From NCBI RefSeq assembly GCF_033473495.1, contig NC_088942.1, positions 2,108,001-2,172,000 on the forward strand: a DNA stretch of 64,000 nt, written 5' to 3'. The notes beneath the pieces were generated by a model. The model was not told the origin of the DNA, did no database searches, and was given only the letters and a program-made list of their open reading frames with translations. Below are positions 20,809 through 31,003 of this stretch, piece after piece (the first letter of the stretch is position 1; each line of letters starts with the position of its first letter). The position numbers and the translations under genes are program-made. Origin of the DNA: Cercospora beticola (Eukaryota > Ascomycota > Dothideomycetes > Mycosphaerellales > Mycosphaerellaceae).

Positions 20809-23190
20809 ATGTCGAAAGTCAATACGTTGAAGCAGCAGCAAGCCGAGCTCGAAGGTACGTCCTCCCAAGGCTACGGCGGATACCTCTGGCGCGTCGTGCC
20901 TGTCGCGACTGGAGCTGCGGCGCTGGGCTATTACTATTTGAGTACGTGCTCTGGATGCGACCCATGAGTGCGCGCAGAAGCCAGACATGTAGAACGGGAA
21001 TTGTGTACTTGATAAGAAGCTGGAGCTTGTTAAACATAGTACATGCTAACGCGGCAGCTCAAGATGGCATGTCCAAAATCAGCATGGTAGACAATGATCC
21101 CCCAAAGAAGGTTCCCTCCAAGGCGCCTCCGAAGAAGCTGCCTTCTAAGCCTAGTACTTCGTCCACGACCACACCAGTCAAGTCGCCTCCCAAAAAGCTG
21201 CCTTCTCAGCCTTCCACAACAACTCCATCGAAATCCACCCCAGTCAAAGCTTCGCCGGTACCTGTAAAGAAGTCCTCAGTTGGCACAGGCTCTACACCGG
21301 TCAAGAAGCCTGTGACGGCGACCAATGGCGGTTCAACGCCTGTCAAGTCTGCACCAGCCAAAGCTACGCCTGTCAAGAAGCCTGTCCCGCCCAAGGCTCA
21401 GCCCTCGAAGGTGCAGAGTCAGGCAAGTGCTGGGGCTCAAGAGGGAACAGGAGCTGTACAGAACGCGGCGCGAAGGAAGCCAATACCTCCTCAGGTCTTG
21501 CCCCAGACCAAGAAGCCCGTCAGCTCGGCCAAGAACACCGTGGCATCAGCGACTAGCAGTGCGCCCAAGGCAGCACCAAATAGAGCGCAGAAGACGACAT
21601 CAGCAGTCACAGGAACAGCTCAAAAAGGCACAGAGGCAGTCGCGAACACAGCAGGAAAGACAGTCGGGAATGTTGGCGGCATTGCAAACAAAGGAGTTGG
21701 TGCGACTACAGGTACGTCTTCAGCTCAAGACGATGTTCCAGCGCGCATGGATTTCAGCGGCGCAGATTCGAGCATGATAGAGCAAATGTTACCTGCCTGG
21801 CTGGTCGCTCGTTGGAAATCAGCGGCAGAAAATTGCAGCAAGCCCAAGCCTCGCAAATTGCAAATCAGATCGCGTTGACCTTGAATTCATTGCGCCACAG
21901 ATGCTCTTGCTGTATGAGATGCTGATCGCCTGCTCGCAGGCACTCTCGATAAAGCGTCTGGTGGCCGCACCGCGCCGGTGACGAAGAAGGTCAACAAAGC
22001 CGGTGCCGGAGCAACTCAGACGGCAACGGATGCCACCACCAATGTTGGCAAAATCGGCACTGACGCTGTCAAGAACGTCAAGAACACCACAGACTCTGCA
22101 GTTGGTAACCTGGCGGACACTGCGACCAACACCGGAAAGGCGATCGGGAACAGAGATATCAAAGGTGTCGGTGCAGGCATTGCCAAAGGTAGCTCAACCC
22201 ATCCTAGGTTCGTCCTCAGAGCCATGTCACTAATGACTTGTGATAGGTACTGGCAAGACTGTATCAGGCGTGGGTCAAGGAGTCGGCGCAAGTAAGTTCT
22301 CGTCATGCACTCAGTCAGGTATGACAATGCAGGTGGACACAGCTGACCTTTGCTCTTCGATTTAGCCGTATCAGGTGTGGGTACTGGAGCGGATGCTACA
22401 GTCTCTGGACTCGGGAAGGGTGTCAACGCAACACGTAAGCGCAATAATCCTCGATCGAGAACGTCGTGTACTGACTCTTATGACAGTCGGCGGCCCAATT
22501 GGCAACGCTGCGCAGAGTACAACTGCTGGCATCGGAAAGACTGTATCAGGCACCGCTTCCGGTCTTGGCAAGACAGTCGGCGATACAGCTTCAGGCATAG
22601 GCAATTATGATGTGAGCAAAACCGCTGCTGGGGCCACGGGTGGCGTTGGCAAGACGGTAAGTTCGCCATGCAGGATCCGAACTCTCATGTCATGCTAATT
22701 TCGTTGCAGGTCGGCGGGGTCGGATCCGGCGTTGATAAGACTGTCAGTGGCGTTGGAAAGACTGCTGGTGGCTACGTTCCGGGTCGAGCAGGAGGCACTG
22801 TAAGCTCAGCGTTCTCCAATAATGCACCAATATCCCAAATGTGACGCACCAACTGACACTCTTTACTCAGGTCGAAGGAGTCACGAAGGGCGTCGGTGGC
22901 ACCGTATCTGGCATCACTGGAGGCTTAGGAGAAGGAGTTGGAAAACTAGGCAAAGGCGATGTCATCGGAACAGGCACGTCTGTCGTTGGCGGTGTCGGCA
23001 AAGGTTTAGGAAATCTCGGAAGTGGCATCTGGGAGGGTGTGAGTGGCAAGAACAGACAGCCAAAGGAGGAGGCTGTCGAAGAAGATGCACAAGAAGGTAC
23101 ATGAAGAAAATACATTGCATAGAGCTGCACTGACAGCTCGCAGGCCAACAGAAACAGGAGTCATCTGGTGGGAAGAATAGTTTCTTTTGA
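20809..23190 (+). CDS. Gly/Val/Thr-rich repeat protein with N-terminal membrane segment
   Basis: Nine exons: 20809-20941, 21058-21711, 21940-22188, 22247-22291, 22366-22434, 22487-22656, 22710-22799, 22871-23096 and 23144-23190; product 560 aa. Residues 1-20 are hydrophilic, then a probable membrane segment (YLWRVVPVATGAAALGYYYL). A long Lys/Pro/Ser region with repeated PVKKP and PPKKLPS blocks follows. The C-terminal half is built of imperfect repeats like GVGKTVSG, TASGLGKTVGD and GLGEGVGKLGKGD. Most exon joins fall inside this repeat, and the last intron gives a hydrophilic end SGGKNSFF. Composition resembles LEA-like or low-complexity stress proteins, but I recognise no family. Intron 2 stays open for 55 codons after its donor, so a retained-intron isoform is possible. 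Exon-level placement is by frame and consensus only. Confidence 0.75.
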
Positions 23191-23484
23191 ACCATGCGGA
23201 CGATGTGCTGGCTGCGAGAAAACGAGGATCAAGGCAGACAGTACTCAGTGTTATTGGACAGATACGGTGCACCCAGCGGTAGGACGCGATATACGTTGTA
23301 GCATACGCTTTATGAACGCAGTGTTGCTTCTCCAGTAGCTGAGTCGTGCCTGAGCCAACAGCTCCGTCTCCACATCTCGAGAGCCGAGGCACTTCACCTC
23401 ATCACCAACAGCCATTGCAAACGCCTCGATCATTTGACGTGATAATTGATTATTCCGAATAGTTCAGCAGAAAACGATTGCAAC

Positions 23485-25533
23485 ATGGCGCCCGGAACAA
23501 TAGAACCTCGTCCCGTCAAAAAGATTCTCGTCGCCAACAGGTCTGCCACACCTCATCTCATCTCCCGCCAAGACAACACCAACTAACAACCTCCTTCCAG
23601 AGGCGAAATCGCAGCACGAATCCTCTCCTCATGCCGAGAACTCAACCTCGAAACCTACTCTGTCTACACCGAAAACGACGCCTTACACACCTACAATGCC
23701 TCTCACGCCATCAAACTCAAATCCCCAGCTTCATACATGAGCATCGAAGACCTCCTCTCCATCGTCCAAGAACATAAAATCGACGCCGTACATCCAGGCT
23801 ATGGTTTCTTATCTGAATCTCCAGACCTCGCGGCTCGAATGGCAGAAATTGATGTCATGGTCGTAGGACCCGGAGCCGAAAATCTCGATCGCACGGGAGA
23901 TAAATTACGAGCGAGACAGTTGGCTGAGGAATGTGATGTGCCTGTCTTACCAGCTTTTACGAATCCGACGGGGAAAGTTGCGGATGTGAGGGTTTTTGCT
24001 GAGAAAAATGGTTTGCCGATTATGATTAAAGCTGTAGATGGTGGTGGCGGGAGAGGGATTCGATTGGTGAGGAAAGCGGAAGATTTGGAGGGTTTGGTGA
24101 GGAGGGCTATTGAGGAGAGTCCGAGTAAGCAAGTTTTTGCTGAGAAAGCTGCTGTTGATGGGTTTCGACATGTGGAGGTGCAGATTGTGGGGGATGGGAA
24201 GGGGGGTGTGAGACATTTATGGGAGAGGGAATGTTCGATTCAGAGGAGGTATCAGAAGATTGTGGAGTTGGCGCCTTCGATGTGTGAGGATAGGGAAGTT
24301 GTGAAGCCGGTTATTGAGGCTGCGGTGAGGATTGCGAAGAAAGTGAAGTATGCGAGTTTGGGGACGTTTGAGTTTTTGTTGAATCCGAAGACGAGGGAGT
24401 ATTTCTTTTTGGAGATTAATCCCAGGTTGCAGGTTGAGCATACGATTACTGAGTCGATTTGCTCGATTGATATTGTGAAGGCACAATTGAGATTGGCGCA
24501 AGGAGCTTCGTTTGCGCAGGCTGGGCTGGACGATCTGGCTCAGGATCCACTACAACCACCGAAACAGCATTCGATACAGCTACGAGTGACAGCTGAGGAC
24601 CCAGAGAAGAACTATTCGCTGAGCATTGGCAAGATTTCATCCTTCAACCTGCCATCTGGCGTTGGCACACGAGTCGACACAGCTCTGGTTCCGGGTGCAT
24701 CAGCAATCGTGAGCTCCGATTTCGACAGCGTGGTTGCAAAAATCATCATAACAGCCCGAACATGGCCAGATGCAGTCAGTAAAGCCAGGCGAGCACTACA
24801 AGACACTTACATTAACGGCATCCAAACTAATCTCGCCCTGCTGCGAGCAATCGTTTCCCATCCGGCCTTCGAAAATGGCGAATGCGACACCACATGGCTA
24901 GAATCCCACCACGAAGAACTCCTCGCCACAAGCAAGAAATTACAAAATCCTACCAATCCTTTCCACGGCCTCGTGCAACAATCATCCGGCACCACCACAG
25001 CCCAAGCAACCGCAAACAGCGGCGGCGCCACCACCTTCCGCAAAGACGACGCCTGGACAATAGACATCCAACCCCAAGACTCAGCAGCCAGAACCCAACA
25101 ACAGAAACAACAACCCCACCACCTCCACCTAACCAAAATCCTCAAAAACGACTTCCCCTCCGCCCTCTCCGCCGAAATCCTCTACACCACACCCGACTCA
25201 AAAGAACCCCTCCCTTTCACCATAACCCTAAACTCAACCTCAGCTTCCGGCGCCGCAATGAGTTCCAACCACCCCTACGGCTCGGCATCAAATCCATCAC
25301 ACATAATAATCCCGCTTTCAGGGAAATTAGTTGAAGTTTTGGTAGATGCTGGGGATACCGTGAAAAAAGATGAAGCAATTTGTGTGATTAAGCAGATGAA
25401 AATGGAAATTGAAGTGAGGAGTCATAAGGCAGGGATTGTGACGTGGGTGACGGAGGCGGAGGATGATGAGGATGTTGCGGAGGGGATGTTGGCTGCTGTT
25501 GTGGAGGATGAGAGGGTGGAGGCGAAGTTGTAG
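23485..25533 (+). CDS. biotin carboxylase - biotin carrier protein fusion (acyl-CoA carboxylase alpha type)
   Basis: Two exons, 23485-23540 and 23601-25533; product 662 aa. It carries the biotin carboxylase half-reaction (ATP + bicarbonate + biotin) and its own carrier domain. The N-lobe begins KKILVANRGEIAARIL; HPGYGFLSES and the ATP-grasp glycine loop GGGGRGIR follow. The active-site blocks are HVEVQIVGDGKG, RECSIQRRYQK and FLEINPRLQVEHTITE. The C-terminal biotinyl domain has the lysine in IKQMKMEIEV. The layout matches MCC-alpha or PCC-alpha, but there is no clear mitochondrial presequence and no carboxyltransferase in the window. The divergent central linker and the EINPR variant set it apart from canonical MCC-alpha. 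The transcarboxylated substrate is unknown. Base composition switches between G/T-rich and C/A-rich blocks along the gene. Confidence 0.85.
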
Positions 25534-25686
25534 AAGAAGAATTAGTAGTATGTGAATCTTGGCAAGGTGAAAGGTGAAAGGAAGACTGTTCGAGTCCTCT
25601 GGAACTTCGATTCTGGGTATCATTCTCTCGCTCGTCACGAATACCACCTGTCGTCTCTTCTCTTCATACAAGCTGTACAGACCCTC

Positions 25687-27810
25687 TCACATCTTCAACG
25701 CCCTCGTAGTCTTATCATAAAACTCCAACGTCAGAGCAGCCAGGAAGCAAGGAATCTCTTTCCTCCCTTCGACCCAGAACTCAATCATTTCTTTGATCTC
25801 GCCTGCGAAAACACTTTGTGGCCCACCACTGACCTTCATCGTACCATTCTCGCCATCAAACACAATACTGTTCTCCACCTCTTCGCCATCGCAGAATTGG
25901 GTGGGATATAAGATCGATGTGCACTTCACTCTACCATTCGGCATGAAATCGAGCTTCCAGCCTAATATTGAACAGACTGCTTCGCGGAACTCGAGAGCTT
26001 TGGCAGAGTAGATTTGACGAAGTCGCATGTCTTTCTTCTCCATTTTCTTCATCTGCGTTTTGGTGTCTTCTAGCTGGAGGCGGATGTTCTCAAGTGAGGA
26101 GACTGGGACCACTTTGGTGCCATTTGGTTGTCCTTCTAGCTGTGCCAGTAATGAAGCATTCTCATCATGCAGTGTGTTGATTGTGGACATCTTGATCGCT
26201 TCGACCTCTGCTGTTGGGTTGTTGCGGAACTCCAATACGCGGGTCTTGGACGATGCTTTCAATGACTTGACTTGAGAGTTGCTGGCCTTGAGCTCAGCTT
26301 CGAGTAAGTTGTTGCGCTTTTGCAGCTTCTCCAACTCTGCTTGTAGCGTGCGAATCTTGCGCTGCAGTTCTCCGAGACGCTCGTCTGAGGCTTCATCTTC
26401 TTCTCGAGAGCGCTTCTTAGGCGTTTGTGGTGGCGCTGCAGGCGCTTTCTCCACTTTCGAGATCTCATTTTGCAGTGTCTGGACCTCCGACCGATACTGA
26501 TCGAGAGCCTCTTCCAGCTCGTGGATTCGCTTCGACCGTGCTTCGTCAACCTGTTCAGGGCTGAACTCTGCCTCTTCTGCTTCAAACGTCTTCATCTGTG
26601 CTCGCAGGTACTCGACCTCTTTAGTCAACAGATTCTTCTGTCGTTCGAGACGTGCCTTGGCTTTAGCGTCGCCACCTGTCGCTACAGATCCATTGGCAGC
26701 AGTATTTCGAGCTTCCTCCAGCTCGCTCTGCAGACGTGCTTTCTCGTTCTGCAATGCCTGAATGTTCTCATCCTTGACATTCAGCTCAGGCTGTATCGAC
26801 CCCAGCTTGTTCAATAGCTCCAGTCTCTCCAGCCTTTCCTGCAAGAAAGCCTTTGCCATTTGTTCTGGTGTCTCGTATCGCAGGTCCTCGCCCTCGGCGG
26901 CTTCAGCCTCCAAGTAGCTTGTCCAGCTGGACTTTTCGTCCTCGAGAATGCGCTTCTGTAGTTGCGCCTCTGCAAGCTCTTTGCGGAGGTCCTCCATCAT
27001 GCGCACCTTTGCTTCTAGCGCCCGCTTCTCCTCTTCGACAACCTCAATGCTCTTCGACGTCTTGCGATACTGCTTAAGCTCGGACAATTGCTCTCGATTG
27101 GTCTGCTCCAACTTCTTGATGTATGTGACTTGTTCTGTCAACTCTTTCTTGATCACTGCGAGCGTATCTGAATCGCCAGTCTGTGCCTTCAACCGCAGCA
27201 CCTCATTCTCCAGCTCTCCAACTTCTGTCTCTTTCCGCACGAGTTTCTGCTGGACACTCTGCAGAGCCGATACCTTACTACTCAAATCCTGCTGTATATC
27301 CTCGACCGACGCTGACAGCGTATTGTATTTTTGTTCCAGCTCACTGTACGCATATTGGCTCTGCCTCCCAGCTCCTTCAAGGTCTGCTTTCGCCTCTTCG
27401 AGATCGTCGCGTAGGGCTCGATTGTCGTCTTGCAACCCACGAGCCTTCTTCTCTAGCTGCAATTTCTCGTTCGCATGCCTGTCTCGTTCTTCCTGTGTCT
27501 CTCGTACCAGCGCATCAAGCTTCTTCGTCGCGACATTGGCAGCGCTCTCTGCAGCTTGCGCTCGTTTGAAGTCTGCTTCTGCTCGACTCTGCGCCTCACG
27601 CAGCTCCTGTTGCTGATGTAGATCGTGCAGTTCGCGTTCCTGTTTAATCGAGTCCAGCTCATATTGCACAGTCCGCAACTGTGCGCGGAGATCCTCGTTG
27701 TTGATGTCCGGTCGCGTCACAGTGGATTGCTTCATGGTTTCGCGTAAAGGATGCCGTTGTTCCTGATCGCCCGACAGGAAGTCATAGGTGGGCTGGTTCT
27801 GCCGCGCCAT
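25687..27810 (-). CDS. MAD1: spindle assembly checkpoint protein Mad1
   Basis: Single exon, 707 aa, ATG at 27810. Mad1 recruits Mad2 to unattached kinetochores and nuclear pores and helps convert it to the active form. A short N-terminus (MARQNQPTYDFLSGD) precedes almost continuous coiled coil from about 40 to 585, rich in Glu, Gln, Arg and Leu. The C-terminal ~110 residues form the conserved globular RWD-type domain: LRQIYSAKALEFREAVCSIL, GWKLDF and ILYPTQFCDGEE, ending near FLAALTLEFYDKTTRALKM. The RQIYSAKALEFREAV block is the strongest identifier. It is convergent with the biotin carboxylase gene (153 bp apart). Confidence 0.93.
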   Translation of the reverse strand: MARQNQPTYDFLSGDQEQRHPLRETMKQSTVTRPDINNEDLRAQLRTVQYELDSIKQERELHDLHQQQELREAQSRAEADFKRAQAAESAANVATKKLDALVRETQEERDRHANEKLQLEKKARGLQDDNRALRDDLEEAKADLEGAGRQSQYAYSELEQKYNTLSASVEDIQQDLSSKVSALQSVQQKLVRKETEVGELENEVLRLKAQTGDSDTLAVIKKELTEQVTYIKKLEQTNREQLSELKQYRKTSKSIEVVEEEKRALEAKVRMMEDLRKELAEAQLQKRILEDEKSSWTSYLEAEAAEGEDLRYETPEQMAKAFLQERLERLELLNKLGSIQPELNVKDENIQALQNEKARLQSELEEARNTAANGSVATGGDAKAKARLERQKNLLTKEVEYLRAQMKTFEAEEAEFSPEQVDEARSKRIHELEEALDQYRSEVQTLQNEISKVEKAPAAPPQTPKKRSREEDEASDERLGELQRKIRTLQAELEKLQKRNNLLEAELKASNSQVKSLKASSKTRVLEFRNNPTAEVEAIKMSTINTLHDENASLLAQLEGQPNGTKVVPVSSLENIRLQLEDTKTQMKKMEKKDMRLRQIYSAKALEFREAVCSILGWKLDFMPNGRVKCTSILYPTQFCDGEEVENSIVFDGENGTMKVSGGPQSVFAGEIKEMIEFWVEGRKEIPCFLAALTLEFYDKTTRALKM

Positions 27811-28306
27811 TTTGGCGGTTGCGAGGATGTCGTCGTGATGTTAGTGTTGAAGCGAGACTTCCTCCGTTGTTTGTTGTCGCAACTTCCGGATCGGGAAAGC
27901 AAGACTGCCAAGGCCTCGCGCTGTCATGTGAAGCTGAATCGCATTTCTGTAGCTTGAGTTTCAATACACAGCCCCGAGCTAGGAATATAGATGGATGAGA
28001 AGAGAATTATAAGGACTATTGCTCTGGCCCGTCGGTTTCACGAGAATTTACGCTGTGGTTACGATCGACATTGGTCCACGTTCATTTGTGTAGGCGATTG
28101 TTCAGCAGTCACTACGTCTACTCTTAAATGCTGTCACAGGGATTTGTAGTGAGAGCTGAAACGTTCTAAAGAAACTACATTATATCAGACTGCCTGGGTA
28201 TCAATTCGTAATCATTACAATAGCCATCATTCCAGTACTCTGCCTATCTCGACTAAGTCTCAATTTGACTCTGAAAGCCTTCATCGTTCCGTTCTGGTGA
28301 GACTCC
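27811..28306. other. MAD1 promoter and stomatin 3' region
   Basis: 496 bp. No gene, repeat or RNA is recognised. It lies upstream of MAD1 and downstream of the stomatin-like gene, both on the minus strand. Confidence 0.4.
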
Positions 28307-29583
28307 TCACATGTTCTCCACAACGCGTGCGTTCACTGCGTTCTGAAAGCCCTGAGTGTTGCCGGCGAATTCGTTGCTGTTGGCGTGAGTGTTCGTGGTA
28401 CCGTAGTCTCGATAGCTGCTGGGACCTTCGCCCACCGCATCGGCCTGAGCTAGCTGCGATTGCACAGTCTGGTTCTGAGCGGGCAGGAAGATGACCTTGC
28501 TGTTGGCAGTCTTCGCCATCGCCTGCATAGCTTCGAGGTACCGGATTTGCATAGCTGGAGCGCTGGACAAGATGTCGGCAGCTTGACGCATAAGCTTAGC
28601 ACTCTCGACTTCGGCGCGAGCGCTGATGACCTTGGCTTCACCAGTACGCTTGCTCTGTGCTGCCATGGACAAGCTGTCCTGGAGTTCTTGACTGAAGATG
28701 ATGTCCTTGATCAGCATAGACTCGACCTCAGCTCCCCAGCCAGTGGCGGTCTCATCGATGATCTCTCGGATGGACTGCGCGATTTCCTCCCGGCGTTCGA
28801 TGACATCTTGCAGGACTCGAGCACCGAGAACATGGCGGAGGGTGGTTTGCGTTCGCTCGACAAGGGCGGTACGCAAGTTGGAGATTCCGAAGGCGGCTTT
28901 GTGTGGGCTGGTGATTCTGTAGTAGATGACGGAAGTGAGGGTGAGGTTGACATTGTCCTTGGTCATGCAGACCTGCTTTGGTACCTGTTCGACATTAGCA
29001 TCATTGTCCAAAATCTCGAAGCGGTCGGTTGAACCAACGCATTGACTGCGTTGGCCACAAAGGAAGTGTCCAGACGAGACATACCTCCACAATCTGTATC
29101 TTGACATCCACCTGGATCAAACTCTCCGACAGTGGGTTGATCTTGACAAGACCTGGATCCACTGCTCTTGCGAATCGGCCGAACTTGGTGACCAAGCCAA
29201 CGTTTCCTTGCGCGACTGGCTTGTATGGGTTGGGGCAAACTATGCAGCATGGGATCGCACCGAGTGTACCGACGAGGGAACCAAGTGTGTTGACCATGCT
29301 GCCGTACCAGCCGTGTTGCGAAGCATCTTCGGTATCTGGCTTGATGACTTGGGCGTACGAAGGCTGCAGGTCTTCTCGTCGAGGTGGCTGAACCTACTCA
29401 GACTGTTAGTGTCTACGGATCCAATCGCGAAGTGGTATGCCGCTGTCGCATGGTGCGGATTGATCGCAGTATTGCTTGCGCAAACATATCGCTTACCTTG
29501 ACAAGCGGATCTGGAGCCTGGCGAGAGCTGCCGTTGCTGCCGTTGATAGGCGCCTTGCTGTTGATGTCCGAATCGCCGTTCAT
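28307..29583 (-). CDS. stomatin-like SPFH/band 7 membrane protein
   Basis: Three exons: 29497-29583, 29085-29393 and 28307-28984; about 357 aa. Stomatins are monotopic membrane scaffolds that oligomerise in lipid domains. The N-terminus is hydrophilic (MNGDSDINSK). A short hydrophobic hairpin (LGSLVGTLGAIPCCIVC) precedes the SPFH domain: QGNVGLVTKFGRFARAVDPGL, SLIQVDVKIQIVEVPKQVCM and LTSVIYYRI. The band-7 helix follows (IERREEIAQSIREIIDE), then TGEAKVISARAEVESAKLMRQAADIL. All match the stomatin subgroup rather than prohibitin or flotillin. The acceptor of intron 1 could be the TAG at 29394 or a CAG six bases further; both keep the frame, so two residues are uncertain. Confidence 0.9.
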
Positions 29584-31003
29584 GTTGATGGTTGTTGTTG
29601 CCGTGAAGTCACTGAAGCTATCGGATAGCGAATAGTGTATCCCGGGATATTCTTTGCGCTTCGATTTATGCTCGTTCTGCGATCACAAATCTGTGGGGCG
29701 ACTGATGTGAACTAGCACAAAGAGCGGACGCGTCACGGTATTATATACAGGCGTCAGGACGGCAAGAGAAAGAACACAAGACCTTGGGACAACCGCAGCT
29801 GCTTCATCGCCTCTTCCTTCGCTCACATGTCCGACTGGCGCTAAGCCTAATTGGAAGCTCATTCACCAGCTAAGCTTTTGGCATCCTAGCGCCATGATGA
29901 CGGCCACGATGCGGAGCTAGAGCGCACCACCCACGGAGATGCATCCACCACACCACTCACGCCGAACCTCTGCACCCATTGACTGACTTGGCGGCATGCA
30001 ATGAAATCATCCTCGTCTTGTGCGGCTGCAGCGACTACCTGGACCTCGCCAAGTACAGATTTCGAACGTTGTTATGCTGCTATGCGGCGCGGAGAAGACT
30101 GGAATGCAGCCTGGCGCAGCAGAGCAACCAACTCAATTGCAAGCGCCGGACTGGATACTGACAACTCACGTCCTTCTATTCGTGTCTGCAGATGTGCGCT
30201 CGAACTCTGAGAGACATTCTACCGCGGAACTGCTGCAGGCAGACAAAGCGCAGTCATGGGATCTCCCTTTGTACGGATATCGGCATTGTCTGCCCATCTT
30301 CTCGGCCCGGTTGGCGCCCAGGATCACGAACTGGCATCGAGATGACACACTTTCGCTGCTCGCGCCTCAGGCATCGAAATCCTTCGACGTTCACTTCATT
30401 TGTTCTACGGCGCGACTGTGCCGATTGCGAGGCGCAGCTGATCCTGCAGACATCACACGTGCGCTCTTCTGCAAGGCTCATCGTGAAGCTTTTCGCTTCC
30501 GCAACGAACGATCATTCGTTGTCGCCACGCGGAGCTATTTGCAGCCACAGTTCACGAGTGAGGCACTTCAGTCATTCGCTCGTTCAGAGATAAAACCAGT
30601 GCCGAGAGGCCGCTCAATGGTCACGATCTACAGATACCTAACTCGCTACGCCTTCTACGTGTCTTCTAGCGTATGCTGTAGCATGAAGATCCTGGCTTCG
30701 TGGCGTTGGACTGCGGTTGTCAAACGTGAGGCCTACTGCCCAGAACCGCCTTGCTGCAGGAGCCCGACTTGGTCTGGAGTCAAGTGACTGCTATCAACAT
30801 GATCTTAGGGGCTCACGACTTCCCTGCAGGACCAGACCCGGAGAGTTGCACAACATCGGGGCGTTGTGTTGTTGAGGGCGGTCATCGTTCAGTCGCATAC
30901 AGCGCTGATCAGAGGATGGGAAAAAGGTGCTCAGATTATGTGCTCTCTTGTGCTCTATGCCCATGACTGTACATGTATTTTTCGTAAGTCACGCCCGTTG
31001 GCG
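29584..31003. other. intergenic with stomatin promoter
   Basis: 1420 bp. A TATA-like element (tattatatac on the plus strand, 29739-29748) next to an ACGCGT hexamer at 29729-29734 lies about 155 bp upstream of the stomatin ATG. A plus-strand frame open for 255 codons (30020-30787) begins without an ATG, is rich in Arg, Ser and Cys and shows no domain; it is not called as a gene. Confidence 0.4.

Noticed and set aside
30020..30787. 255-codon open frame on the plus strand
   Set aside because: It starts without an ATG, is rich in Arg, Ser and Cys, has no motif and no supporting splice structure; probably a chance open frame.
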